Shown here piece by piece: positions 1 through 9,508 of a stretch of 64,000 bases of DNA; position 1 is the first letter of the stretch, and each line of letters opens with the position of its first letter. Origin of the DNA: Alitta virens. Lineage: Eukaryota; Annelida; Polychaeta; Phyllodocida; Nereididae. The notes under the pieces were generated by a model, which worked only from the letters and a program-made list of their open reading frames with translations, was not told where the DNA came from and did no database searches. The stretch spans positions 36,475,704 through 36,539,703 of the forward strand of contig OW028582.1 of assembly GCA_932294295.1 (NCBI GenBank), given 5' to 3'. A program made the position numbers and the translations under genes.

Positions 1-2030
1 CATGGTGAGGTCACAAAGTGCACGAATCATGTAGAAGTAATGATGTCATAACATATGACATTATAAAAAAGAGGTCAATGAGGCAAAAATGCCAACATGG
101 CTGCCTGGTGAAAAGGGTGTATACTAGACCGATCCATGAGTCCCTACATGTAGATGTAGGGACTGATTCCAAACCATAGGTTTTTTTCAGCCCATAGGGC
201 ATTTTCAGAAAGTCGCTTTTTCTAAACAATTCCTCTTTGAAGAATAACGCCAATTTTCAGACACAATCACTCAAGTTATAACTGTAGGCAATATATTTCT
301 CTACAATTGTGTGTCATAATTAACCGGAAAGGTAATTTCCCGAAGATAATAGAATTTTGTCCATTGTTGTGATATCAATTACTTCTGCTTCACCCCCATT
401 TCACCATTAATGACTACTGCAAGAGCAAATTGTCAATTCACCAACTAAGGCAACAAGGCTCGGGGTCTATTATGATCCATTGACAAACAGCCACCAGGGG
501 CAGGTAGCAGTGGAGATTCCTGGTGAGGTGACTGTGGGGTTCTAGACTTAGTTTCATGTATGCTGACTTGAGTTACTTACTAATTTCTGGTATTCACCCT
601 TTTCACATGGCAGCCATGTTGACATTTTCCCCTCATTGACCTCTCTTTGCACTATTAAGTGTTGTGCTGTCATCAATAGACAATGGCCATGGTGTGGTCA
701 CAGAGTGCAAGAAAAACAGTAATGATGTCATAATACATGATGTAGTCAAAATTAGGTCAATGAGGCAAATATGCCAACATTGCTGCCGCGCCAAATGGGT
801 GTATACTATTGATTGGCACTAATTGCTCGTTAGGCTCATTAGTCCAAATCCAGGATCTTACAGTAGGTGACAGAAGTCTTATCAGGAATATGGCAATTCT
901 AGATCTCAGCCGAAAGCCTTGTCTGGCACTTTTAACAATGTCTGGTGCTTATAGCACCCTAATTAAGGTGTTTTCCTGTGATGGTTCTGGGTGTCAATAA
1001 ATATTTTCTTCAGATTTTTTTGAGTCATTCCGTTATAGGTCACTAGAATCTGAGCATAATCATGAACTAGGACAATAAGAAAGTTAAATCCCAAACGTTT
1101 TAATCTATTCTAATCAATCACACAAAATGCCACTCAAACCAGTGTTCAGCTATTCATTCAAAACATTCAAAGACAAAGTAAATCACGTACCTTAATACAA
1201 TTTGTCGACATTCCTTGGCCATACACTTGACACATGGTCATTCAATCCTAATTAAACCTCAATATTCTATTCCAATGCTCCAGTCACTTCCTTCCTAGTC
1301 TTATTGCTTACTCTAAGGTCTTGAGCTCAGTTCCTCCCAACTGACTGCACAAACCTCTCTGTCTCTCTGACTTTTGCCCTGGTTATATACCTCATACCTG
1401 GGCTGGCTGCTTGAAAAAAGCCTGCACCGTGCAGCAGGTTTTCAGGTGAGGCTAGTAGCTAATCTTATTTTACCCCTCTGGCCAAGGAATGTGTGGCTTA
1501 GCTTGTCGATAGCGATGATAGCGATCAAGCAAAGTCTAGATAGCATCTTTATTTTGTACATTTCATATATATTGCTACAATCTACAATATCATCTCAGTT
1601 AAAGAACATCAACCTTTATATTCAATTTATCTATTAATCATACATTAATACATTATATAGCCCTACAGTGGGCACTTTATAGGTACATCAAGAAACAACA
1701 TGTTTATATTACTAAATTTCATGTTAATACATGACACGTGTTATACATATAGGCTACTAAAAATAGCCATTATAACCTCATTAAGTACATTATATATTAT
1801 TACATTGGCTACATTATTTAAACTAGTCAATAATACAATCACTTTAAACATAAATAAACTCATCACACAGCTATTACTACGTTACATGTCAATATTATAA
1901 TGTGTCTTCTTTTTTGTGTTCACAGTCGAAAGATGCTCCTCCTGGCATCACACGACAATACCATAAATTTTCATGCTGTGGCGAAGGATTTTTGTTCAAT
2001 ATTTTTTAACCCTGAAGTATTATTCCAAGC
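1..2030. repeat. Non-coding repeat-rich left flank
   Basis: I see no credible gene here; open frames are short and not protein-like. The stretch is matched at 35087-37114. It contains diverged copies of a roughly 690-bp unit: the segment starting near 352 recurs at about 34757 and 35445, and the segment at 1-340 is matched by 690-810 in shorter form. The 1320-1900 part is AT-rich. Confidence 0.6.
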
Positions 2031-2036
2031 AATGCT
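2031..2036. repeat. Polinton target site duplication, left (AATGCT)
   Basis: AATGCT immediately precedes the element and is repeated exactly at 20435-20440. Block B has one copy at 37115-37120 with both flanks continuous. A 6-bp duplication is the family hallmark. Confidence 0.97.
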
Positions 2037-2095
2037 AGTAGTATGTGGTGCGCGCTGATGTCAGAGCAGCGCCTCTGGTGGTAATTTTGGAACTA
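2037..2095 (+). repeat. Left terminal inverted repeat
   Basis: 59 bases identical to the reverse complement of 20376-20434. It begins AGTAGTATGTGG. Similarity breaks after the GGAACTA motif and continues as variant subterminal repeats. Confidence 0.97.
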
Positions 2096-2290
2096 GGGAT
2101 GTAATCCCCTGGTGGATATTTTGGAACTAGGGATATAAACCCCTGATGGTGCATTTTGGAACTAATAACTATGCCCCTAGAGGTAAATTGTGAAACTAGA
2201 GGCTCTGTTCCTATTGGTAAATTTTGGAACTAGGGTTCTGCTCCCCCCTCCTAGGGGTAAAATTGGAACTAAGGGGGTACAGATGATTCT
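2071..2290 (+). repeat. Left subterminal repeat array
   Basis: About five diverged copies of a 40-bp module combining a CCCCTRGTGG-like core with TTTTGGAACTAGGG. Related modules lie in the opposite orientation at the right end. The arrangement suggests repeated binding sites near the replication or transposition ends; that role is inference. Confidence 0.75.
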
Positions 2291-2395
2291 GCCACATGCT
2301 GCATGTAATATTAGTTATGGAATTTCAATATTTAACAGATGCATATTTATAATTGGTTGTGACTTGTAGCCAATCACGTGTAAGCTAACCAATGG

Positions 2396-2503
2396 GATAA
2401 CGGTTCGTTTAATATAAGATTGCAAATATAGTATATGGATTAGTATACACATTAGTACTAAGCAAGGGGCTTTAGTCATTTAGCTATTCTTATAAATATA
2501 AAA
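2396..2503 (+). promoter_or_regulatory. Probable promoter of the first Polinton gene
   Basis: AT-rich leader with TATA-like runs (AATATAAG near 2410, TATAAATATAAAA just before the start). No experimental motif can be assigned. Confidence 0.35.
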
Positions 2504-3220
2504 ATGGCAAGCAAGCAACTTTATTACGGAGCACCTGAAAGGTTGTTAAAACTTCATATGTCTTCTCAAACTCGCTTTATTACCTGTGAAATGGAAAAAG
2601 AAGATCCAGATAAACTTTTGTTAGCAAGAAGTTATTGCGAACTTCTATGGTGCCTCAAACAGACGCTATCAATTAGCCATGATTACTTAAGCCACAAAGA
2701 TATGACGTGTGGATGCAAGGATATCATACTGCACAGCGATCTCAGATCTATTATACACCAAGGTCAAATTGTTAATGATCTGATTGGCATCCAAATTGAT
2801 GAAGATAGAAATGACTGTTGGATGATATCTAATAGCAAAAAATTCTTTTTGATATGCCAATTTCTTGACAGCACATCAACTGAATTTCAAGACATGGAGG
2901 ATAACATGGATTTTTTAGAATATCAACTTGAATCCGAAATGAAGCACAGTGACATAGCAAGAAGATATTACAGTATACTGAAGGATCTGGAGAGCTATCT
3001 TCAAATGAATTGCCCTACATTAGACCATTATACAGGATGCCAATGTAAATCCTTTCTATTACTGAGCTCTGTATTAGCACGATACGTCACAGTTGAAGAA
3101 AATATTGATGAAATAATCAAGCAAGAAGTGGAAACTGACCCTACATCTTGCTGGCTTACTCAAACTATTGACAAATACAGGTTAATATGTTTAATTCACG
3201 ATATGGCGAGATGGATGTAA
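2504..3220 (+). CDS. Polinton unknown protein 1 (238 aa)
   Basis: A 238-codon frame with a good start context (AAAATGG), directly after the left terminal region and on the strand of the capsid genes. I do not recognise the family. The product looks mostly helical and mildly acidic, and carries scattered cysteines (CGCKD near residue 70, GCQC near residue 178). There is no signal peptide or membrane segment. It has none of the His-Asp/Glu-Gln-Cys pattern of adenain/Ulp1 proteases, so I do not call it the missing protease. The left-terminal position suggests an early or accessory role; this is inference. Confidence 0.7.
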   Translation: MASKQLYYGAPERLLKLHMSSQTRFITCEMEKEDPDKLLLARSYCELLWCLKQTLSISHDYLSHKDMTCGCKDIILHSDLRSIIHQGQIVNDLIGIQIDEDRNDCWMISNSKKFFLICQFLDSTSTEFQDMEDNMDFLEYQLESEMKHSDIARRYYSILKDLESYLQMNCPTLDHYTGCQCKSFLLLSSVLARYVTVEENIDEIIKQEVETDPTSCWLTQTIDKYRLICLIHDMARWM

Positions 3221-3294
3221 CACTGCGCATTCCACTGAGAATTGAGTCATTCACACTCAACCTTTAACATTATGCTTATATATATCATGATAAT

Positions 3295-3448
3295 TCAGTT
3301 TCACTTGGACATCTGATGGGAATCAGTACAGTCATGATTCTAACCTGCCACATCATTTTTATGGCACTGTGCGACCTACTGTACAGTCTAAATGATTTAA
3401 TATATAAACGAAAAATATCACGACAATTCAGTTTCACTTGGACATCTG
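3295..3448 (+). repeat. 22-bp direct repeat pair upstream of unknown protein 2
   Basis: The 22-bp sequence starting TTCAGTTTCACTTGGACATC occurs at about 3295-3316 and again at about 3427-3448, each preceded by a TATATA-rich stretch. It lies in the 250-bp gap between the first two genes. It may be a duplicated leader or regulatory site. Confidence 0.6.
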
Positions 3449-3466
3449 TCGTGAACAAGCGCTATC

Positions 3467-4018
3467 ATGATTTTAATACATTGGGCGATAATAGGGCAGA
3501 AGCTCTGTGGAAATGAACTGCATAATGTAATACTTTTCAAAAGCAGGTCTTTTAACACACTGGAAAAATGTCAAAGGAATTATGATATTTACGCCGTTAA
3601 TGGGATGATTACAGCATTGTCAAGTCAATTTCTCAGCTACAGTGTAAAGTACATTATAAATAATGTGGAAGAAGAATCGGAATCGGAATCAGATACGGAC
3701 ACGGAAGGCGAGGAAGAGATCGAGTCCAAGAATGGTGTAAAAACTACTAAACTCGGAAAAAACCCTAAAAATGGTCACCCTGCAATGTCCCATCCATCAG
3801 GCTTTGTTCGACACAATGGACGACCCGAAGATGTGAAAATGAAATGGAGACTGTATCTTGTAGACAAATGTCGTTATCGAGACCACTGGGAAGAAATTAC
3901 TTCTAGTACAGAAACTTTCTTAACTATAAGAGACGGCTTGGTAAATTTTTGGAATTCACAATTCGATAGATTTAATCCAGGAATTAAATATGAAGTTATT
4001 ATGGAGCTTGTAAACTAA
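3467..4018 (+). CDS. Polinton unknown protein 2 with acidic stretch (up to 183 aa)
   Basis: Open frame of 183 codons. The true start is uncertain: the first Met is at 3467, and an internal in-frame Met lies near residue 47. A Glu/Asp/Ser run of about 25 residues sits near residues 69-90, followed by a Lys/Gly/Pro/His-rich linker and a compact C-terminal part rich in Trp and Arg. No known domain is recognised. AATAAA occurs at 4061. It lies between unknown protein 1 and integrase on the same strand. Confidence 0.55.
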   Translation: MILIHWAIIGQKLCGNELHNVILFKSRSFNTLEKCQRNYDIYAVNGMITALSSQFLSYSVKYIINNVEEESESESDTDTEGEEEIESKNGVKTTKLGKNPKNGHPAMSHPSGFVRHNGRPEDVKMKWRLYLVDKCRYRDHWEEITSSTETFLTIRDGLVNFWNSQFDRFNPGIKYEVIMELVN

Positions 4019-4212
4019 TCATTATACAAACTATATCAATAACATGCTGTAAAGTTTGACAATAAATGTATTCAGATACTTTAAAAAATTGTTATTACGT
4101 CACTTATGCATGTATCACGTGATATGACCGCTAACTGATTTCTTTAGTCGCTTCGAGCTAGTAACTAGTTCAGTCTTATCAATGATACCGGCAGCCAAGG
4201 TATATGTAACAA

Positions 4213-5313
4213 ATGGATAAGGTATTTAATTCCTATCTTGAAAAGATTTATTACCAACCGCAGTCTCCAGGAAGTTTTACAAGCAGGGATAAAATTTGGA
4301 GGTTTATCCGGTCAAGGCGTGACAAACCCAAAGGTTTAACATTAAAAATTGTTGAAGAATGGTTGCAACTTCAAGACACACCATCTGTGTATAAATCTCG
4401 AGGTTCTAAGTTTAAAAGAGAAAAAATAATTGTCTCTTGTAGAGATGAACATTGGTCTGCTGACCTAATGGATACAAGTAAACTAAAAAAAGAAAATGAC
4501 AATGTAACTTTTATATTAGTTATAGTTGACATCTTTTCCAAATTTTGCTGGGCAGAGCCACTTATTAATAAAAAAGCTGAAACAGTTAAAAAAGGTTTCA
4601 CTAGGGTTTTCGACCAGGGGCGTATCCCACAAAGAATTTGGGTAGACGCTGGAAGCGAATTTCAAAATAACTTACTGAAAGTATATTTCAAGGAAAAAGA
4701 CGTTCACATGTTCATAGCTAGGTCAGAAAGTAAGTCAGTCTTTGCGGAACGTCTGATTAAAACGTTAAAGTTGAAAATGTATAAATATATGTATCACAAA
4801 CAAACTTACAAGTATATCGATGTTTTAAGTGATATAGTGTATTCATACAACAATTCATATCACAATTCAATCAAAATGGCTCCAATGGCCGTAAACAGTG
4901 CAAATGAACTTGATATTTACACCACGCATTACATGCCGACTGTAAATAAAAACAGTGTCACGGTGAAGAAACCATCATTTGCCAAAGGAGATTTGGTCAG
5001 ACTATCTCATGCTAAAGGTAAATTTACTCGTTCCTTCAGAGAAAGTTTTACTGAAGAAATATTTAAAATTAATTACGTTATATTATCCACACCACCCAGA
5101 TACACAGTTGAAGACGGTTTAGGCGAAAAACTTAAGGGCAGTTTTTATGCACATGAATTGGCACTAGTACATCCTGACGATAATAGATCGTATAAAATAG
5201 ATAAGATAATAAAATATAGAAATAATAAAAGGCAAGCTCTAGTTTCATGGTACGGTTATTCTAGCAAATTTAACTCTTGGATACCATCAAGTAATATAAA
5301 AAGGTACAAGTGA
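4213..5313 (+). CDS. Polinton integrase (RVE fold) with C-terminal chromodomain
   Basis: 366-aa retroviral-type integrase that would insert the element and make the 6-bp duplication. Visible parts are an N-terminal Tyr-rich helical region ending in an EEWLQLQD motif (residues 1-55), then an rve core. The acidic triad is D84 (SADLMD), D145 (VDAGSEF) and E179 (FAERLIKTLK), a D-D34-E arrangement. The segment around MAPMAVN at about residue 223 is typical of the Polinton/adintovirus branch. Residues from about 325 form a chromodomain-like module (SWYGYSSKFNSWIP). The frame is uninterrupted and usual in length. It is separated by 28 bp from the penton-like gene. Confidence 0.95.
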   Translation: MDKVFNSYLEKIYYQPQSPGSFTSRDKIWRFIRSRRDKPKGLTLKIVEEWLQLQDTPSVYKSRGSKFKREKIIVSCRDEHWSADLMDTSKLKKENDNVTFILVIVDIFSKFCWAEPLINKKAETVKKGFTRVFDQGRIPQRIWVDAGSEFQNNLLKVYFKEKDVHMFIARSESKSVFAERLIKTLKLKMYKYMYHKQTYKYIDVLSDIVYSYNNSYHNSIKMAPMAVNSANELDIYTTHYMPTVNKNSVTVKKPSFAKGDLVRLSHAKGKFTRSFRESFTEEIFKINYVILSTPPRYTVEDGLGEKLKGSFYAHELALVHPDDNRSYKIDKIIKYRNNKRQALVSWYGYSSKFNSWIPSSNIKRYK

Positions 5314-5341
5314 ATACATTATTTTTAAATTAATATATCTA

Positions 5342-5794
5342 ATGGAGGTAACTAAACGCATAATATACGTGTCTAGTGAAGATTCCAAAATATATTTTCC
5401 CACGAACAATCAGCAACGTTTCACATACGTTTTGAGTGCACCTTTTATTTTAGAGGGAAAGTGGGAAGTTGGATTACGAGATATAACTGTCACTCTAAGT
5501 ACTGCTGTACAATCTATGGATCCAATTATACTTGACATTAGTTTAGAACAGGCCAGTGGTAACATAAGACAGGGTATTGAAAGCATGGTCATATAAAGAG
5601 CTATCTGCAATCCTAGAAAAGATTGTACGTCAATTTACTCTCTGTCAGGCTATTTAGACACAGTTAAGCTGAGGTCACCTTATCTGGATCGCCTGGACTT
5701 TGTTATAACCCCAGTTCAACCAAACAATTTGTCATTTGATAACCAGGCATCTGCACACTTAACACTCATTCTGCAAAAAGTCCGAGAAAACTAA
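5342..5794 (+). pseudogene. Penton-like minor capsid protein, in-frame stop
   Basis: The first 84 codons match the N-terminal part of Polinton/adintovirus minor capsid (penton) proteins: a beta strand ending in a PTNNQQRF-type motif, then LEGKWEVGLRDI (residues about 38-49). A TAA at 5594-5596 ends the frame. The same frame then stays open for 65 more codons to 5792-5794 and includes a C-terminal-like strand (LDFVITPVQPNN). A single nonsense mutation or a small deletion at the join would explain this. The total of about 150 codons is shorter than typical penton proteins. Function as a vertex protein is inferred from family and position before the major capsid gene. Confidence 0.7.
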
Positions 5795-5852
5795 GTACAG
5801 TAATAATGATTTTCAAAACAAGTTAAACATAGAGCAGTGGGAGGATTATTTT

Positions 5853-6217
5853 ATGAACCAAGTAAAAGGAAATGAACAAAGAAAAAAAAATTCAGGACAG
5901 TCTATAGTTAGTGGAGGCATAGACCATGGAGAGGACTCAGAATCCTTATCTGTGGTAGGTAGTTTAAAAAGGAGAATTCGCCAGAAGATCCAATTACATT
6001 AACCATGACGTCACCAGCTTCAGCTACAGTTGAAATGGCCAAATCTGAACTAGTTAATATTAAAGATGAAATACATACAAATATAGGCAGTTCGAAAAGA
6101 TCACTCAAGAGGAAGTCATCTAGCTCTGCCAACAAAAGGGATATTAAGAAAAAAAGGAATAACAACCAGGTTAATTCTTACAAAGACGTATTTTCACGTC
6201 ACGGGAATAAGTCATAA
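5853..6217 (+). pseudogene. Small basic minor virion protein-like gene, frameshifted
   Basis: Two short frames abut. 5853-6002 (49 codons) has WEDYFMNQ just upstream of and around its Met, and a basic end. 6005-6217 (70 codons), in another frame, is Ser/Lys/Arg-rich and ends in an RHGNKS tail. Polintons and adintoviruses carry a basic pVI-like minor virion protein here, with a Tyr-rich start, a Gly-His-Gly segment and a Lys/Arg-rich tail with a short hydrophobic end. The two frames resemble its halves, so I read this as one frameshifted gene. Two separate small genes remain possible. Confidence 0.45.
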
Positions 6218-6307
6218 AATATAGTATAATATACTATATTACATAAACAGTAATTATCATTTTACTTAAGTCTCTGTTAAGTTATTAATATTATCATAGA
6301 TATCATA

Positions 6308-7615
6308 ATGAGTCGTGACAGTGTGCCTGATAATGCAATGATGGGTGTTACACCTCAGCTAGATTTATTTCAACTGCCCATTATTCAAAACGGTATTGAA
6401 AGAAATATCATAATAGAGTATAGACCTACTTCACAGATTAGTTCACAAGAGGCACCAGTATCATTTGTTTTGGGGGGTGACTCTAAACATTACCTTGACC
6501 TCAGAAAAACAAAATTGTATGTTAAAGCTAAAGTGACAAGAGAAGATGGCACAGCTGTGCCAAAAGATGAAAAGGTAACCACAACTAATCTGACTCTGCA
6601 TTCAATGTGGAATCAAATTGATATCAAAATATCAGGTCATTCCTTATCTTTATCAGACAATGCCTATGCATATAAAAGCTATATACAAACGCTATTAAAA
6701 TCGTCAAGTGATGTTAAGGATTCACAGTTATGCGCACAGATGTATTATAGTGATGACGGCAATATGGAAAAATGTGCATTAAATACAGGGGCCGCTAGCA
6801 GAATGAAACTCTTTGCCGAAAGTGCTAGTGTGGAAATGGAGGGTCCTATTTTAGAAGACATATGCCAAACATCACGGTATATTTTGAATAATACGCAAGT
6901 AGAACTAAAACTGTTCAGATCAAGACCTGAATTTATAATTTTAACTGAAACTGAAAATAAATATAAATTACACATAGAAGACATTTGCCTTAAAGCGTGT
7001 TATGTGGATGTTAATCCAGGTGTTATTACAGGGCATGCAAAGGCACTTGAGAAATCTAATGCAATTTATCCCTTTGTCAGAGTTCAAATGAAGTCTTTTA
7101 ATGTCAGTACAGGAAGTAGACAATTCTGTTTTGAAAACTTATTCAACACAGAGTGTCCTACCAAAGTTCTAGTAGCTTTTGTTGAAAGTGATAGTTTCAG
7201 TGGCAATTTTAAGAAAAACCCTTTTAACCTGCAACATTTTAAATTGAACGAGATAGAGCTTTGTTGCGATGGCACAAGTGTACCTTCAAGACCAATGAAG
7301 TTTAACTTTGATGATGAGGGTCGCGAGGTAGTGACACCTTATCTTAGATTGCATGAATGTCTGGGTGGTCATTGCAACTCAACATTTGGTACAGGTTTAA
7401 CAATGGAAATGTTTTCTAAGGGTCATTCTATTTACTCGTTTCCAGTGTACGGGGCGGGAGGTGAAGGAAGTTTTATGGAAGTTAAAAAGAGTGCTAATGT
7501 TAGAATACAGGGCACATTTGCAAATGCTTTAACACAAGCAGTAACTATCGTTATTTATGGGGAGTTTCCATCTGTGGCTGAAATTGAGGGTAGTAGGAAT
7601 GTAATAGTAAATTAA
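6308..7615 (+). CDS. Polinton major capsid protein (double jelly roll)
   Basis: 435-aa major capsid protein (PY in Polinton nomenclature, hexon-like). The start region LDLFQLPIIQ followed by IIEYRPTS, then YLDLRKTKLYVKAKV (about residues 61-75), is the N-terminal signature of the family. A first jelly roll follows, with an N-terminal WNQIDIKISG strand, and a second with YPFVRVQMKSF. It ends in the conserved IYGEFPSVAEIEGSRNV element. The frame is full length and open. It lies 57 bp before the packaging ATPase, the usual order. The product would form the icosahedral shell. Confidence 0.93.
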   Translation: MSRDSVPDNAMMGVTPQLDLFQLPIIQNGIERNIIIEYRPTSQISSQEAPVSFVLGGDSKHYLDLRKTKLYVKAKVTREDGTAVPKDEKVTTTNLTLHSMWNQIDIKISGHSLSLSDNAYAYKSYIQTLLKSSSDVKDSQLCAQMYYSDDGNMEKCALNTGAASRMKLFAESASVEMEGPILEDICQTSRYILNNTQVELKLFRSRPEFIILTETENKYKLHIEDICLKACYVDVNPGVITGHAKALEKSNAIYPFVRVQMKSFNVSTGSRQFCFENLFNTECPTKVLVAFVESDSFSGNFKKNPFNLQHFKLNEIELCCDGTSVPSRPMKFNFDDEGREVVTPYLRLHECLGGHCNSTFGTGLTMEMFSKGHSIYSFPVYGAGGEGSFMEVKKSANVRIQGTFANALTQAVTIVIYGEFPSVAEIEGSRNVIVN

Positions 7616-7671
7616 GTGAGATGACTCATAACTACTATTTATTTTATTTTAGAAATAGCTGAAAGGAAACC

Positions 7672-8364
7672 ATGGGTCCTATAATACAACAGGATGATCA
7701 AGGTCATTGTTATATACCTTTTGAATCACCCATTTCATTAACAGTATGCGGATCATCAAACTCTGGAAAATCTACATTTATAGCAGCTTTATTGGACAAC
7801 AAAAGTAAAATGTTTACACCTGAGCCACAAGAAATAATATTTGTTTATTCTGCGTGGCAGCCGTTGTATGATAGGCTAGAAAGGACGGTACCAAATATAA
7901 AATTTATGAATAGAATTCCAACAAAATCTGAAGTTGTACAAATGACTGAAGATTTAGAACATAGAATGATGATACTTGACGATCAAATGACTCAACTTTC
8001 ATCATGTCCTGACATTACAGAGTATTTTACTGTCTTCAGTCACCACAGAAATCTTTCATGTATTTTAGTATTGCAGAATGCGTTATATCAAGCCCAGTGT
8101 GTAAGGGACATATCATACAATGTTCAAGGTATGATTATATTTAGAAATCTTAGGTCTCCCCAACAGGTTGGAATTTTAGCCACTCAAATGTTTCCTGGAA
8201 AAAAAAGAAAATATTTTTTAGACGCCTATAAACAGGCATGCCTTGACAGGCAATTTGGTTATCTATATTGTGATATAAACCCAAGAAATGATATGAAGTA
8301 TCAGTTGAGAACTGACATCCTACCAGGTCAAGACACCATAATATTTTTACCTAAAGCAGCCTAA
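7672..8364 (+). CDS. DNA-packaging ATPase (FtsK/HerA superfamily)
   Basis: 230-aa genome-packaging ATPase that would pump element DNA into capsids. Walker A is GSSNSGKST at residues 27-35. Walker B is MMILDDQ, with the Asp pair at 103-104. A sensor-like HHRNLS motif follows at about 124-129. Length and the neighbourhood just after the major capsid gene match other Polintons. The stop TAA shares its last base with the next ATG (TAATG at 8362-8366). That tight packing suggests reinitiation or shared transcripts. Confidence 0.93.
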   Translation: MGPIIQQDDQGHCYIPFESPISLTVCGSSNSGKSTFIAALLDNKSKMFTPEPQEIIFVYSAWQPLYDRLERTVPNIKFMNRIPTKSEVVQMTEDLEHRMMILDDQMTQLSSCPDITEYFTVFSHHRNLSCILVLQNALYQAQCVRDISYNVQGMIIFRNLRSPQQVGILATQMFPGKKRKYFLDAYKQACLDRQFGYLYCDINPRNDMKYQLRTDILPGQDTIIFLPKAA

Positions 8365-8678
8365 TGAAAGATTTTGACAAATTTTTCGATTTGGTAAAGG
8401 TTATAACTACCTCTGATGATAAAGCTGTAAAAGCTATTATTAAAACATCTCCTGAGCAGTTTATCAAATTCATAGGCGATATATCCTTAAATATTTTATA
8501 TGAAATAATACCGCTCACTGTATATTATTTAGATAAATTAAATAAACATTCAAGCATTGTTAGAAAAATAGGTTCTAGAAGATTGAAGTCTAGAAAGAGA
8601 CGGATTTTATGTACCAGATATAGTCAAATTGTTACAGTATTACTAAAAGCATCTTACAATTATTTATATACGCAGTAA
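8364..8678 (+). CDS. Small basic conserved Polinton protein (104 aa)
   Basis: 104 residues. An acidic/hydrophobic N-terminal helix is followed by the pattern LNILYEIIPLT (about residues 43-53), then a Lys/Arg-rich helix (RKIGSRRLKSRKRR) and a hydrophobic end. Many Polintons and adintoviruses encode a protein of this layout beside the ATPase: a short NLL...IPL segment, a basic segment and a leucine-rich tail. Its function is unknown. It overlaps the ATPase stop by one base and ends 2 bp before the next ATG. Confidence 0.65.
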   Translation: MKDFDKFFDLVKVITTSDDKAVKAIIKTSPEQFIKFIGDISLNILYEIIPLTVYYLDKLNKHSSIVRKIGSRRLKSRKRRILCTRYSQIVTVLLKASYNYLYTQ

Positions 8679-8680
8679 AT

Positions 8681-9229
8681 ATGGCCCAGGCGCATGTTAT
8701 GATATCTACTGATGAATATAATAGATTATTACAGAGACTTAAAGACTATGACAATGCAATGGATGGTCAGGTTCAGAGGGAGGCGAATTTACAGGGCGAC
8801 ACTACCGATAACATAAGCAGGCCAGATAAATCTTCCCGGAGTGAAAGGGATTTAAGTAAAAATAGCAAACCTAGTAATGCGAACAGTAGCTATAATAAGA
8901 AAGAATCTGTTAAAACGGAAAACAAAGATCTTGAAAACGAATTTAAAAATCTACTAAAAAGTGTTGAAGAATTAAAGACACAAACTGCAAGTCTCAAATC
9001 AGTAAAACAACCTTCTAGAAAACGTAATAATCCGCGTTCAGACAAAGACAGTAATCCTGACTCCAAAAAACGTAAAACCAAAGTGGCTACTTCAAAAACT
9101 AAGAAAATTACCAAAAAGGAAATAGCTGCTAAGTTAGTACCACCTGGTATCAGACAAGCACAAACTAAAGCTGCTAAGAATACATCAAGACAAAAAGAGA
9201 CAGATATAAAAACTTGGCTATCTGTATAA
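8681..9229 (+). CDS. Lys/Ser/Asn-rich basic protein, likely virion core-like
   Basis: 182 aa. It starts with a short predicted coiled segment (STDEYNRLLQRLKDYDN). A long low-complexity Ser/Asn/Lys region and a second helical stretch follow (LENEFKNLLKSVEELK, near residues 87-102). The C-terminal half is strongly basic with nuclear-localisation-like KKRKTK and KKITKKE. Polintons often end the morphogenesis cluster with such a protein. A DNA-condensing core role is inference. The start is fixed by the 2-bp spacing from the preceding stop. Confidence 0.6.
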   Translation: MAQAHVMISTDEYNRLLQRLKDYDNAMDGQVQREANLQGDTTDNISRPDKSSRSERDLSKNSKPSNANSSYNKKESVKTENKDLENEFKNLLKSVEELKTQTASLKSVKQPSRKRNNPRSDKDSNPDSKKRKTKVATSKTKKITKKEIAAKLVPPGIRQAQTKAAKNTSRQKETDIKTWLSV

Positions 9230-9508
9230 ACATACAACATTTCCCACAACGCAGTAGGTAGTATAATTTTAATAGCTCTTACAATCCATGGTATGCCTGT
9301 TAGTAAAGTTAGGACAAAGATGCTTCATTGTTTTGGGGGGTAAATTGTTTGCGATTGGCTAGAAGTTTAGTTAGAATGAATCTGAGTGGTTGTTGGATTA
9401 TAACGTCATGGTACTGCCTCCAAAATACGTCACAAGGTCTTCTGTTAAAAGAAATGGCCAGCACTATTGTAAAACACAAGTGAACTTCTTCTTCTGAATT
9501 TTACAACA
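9230..9508 (+). promoter_or_regulatory. Intergenic region before the PC4-like gene
   Basis: 280 bp without a coding frame. It probably includes the transcription start of the PC4-like gene. I see no clear TATA box. Confidence 0.3.

Noticed and set aside
809..1900. Short plus-strand frames of 63-87 codons in the left flank
   Set aside because: They recur in block B only as part of duplicated non-coding DNA, with no protein-like features.
8890..9249. 119-codon hydrophobic minus-strand frame
   Set aside because: Antisense of the Lys-rich basic protein.
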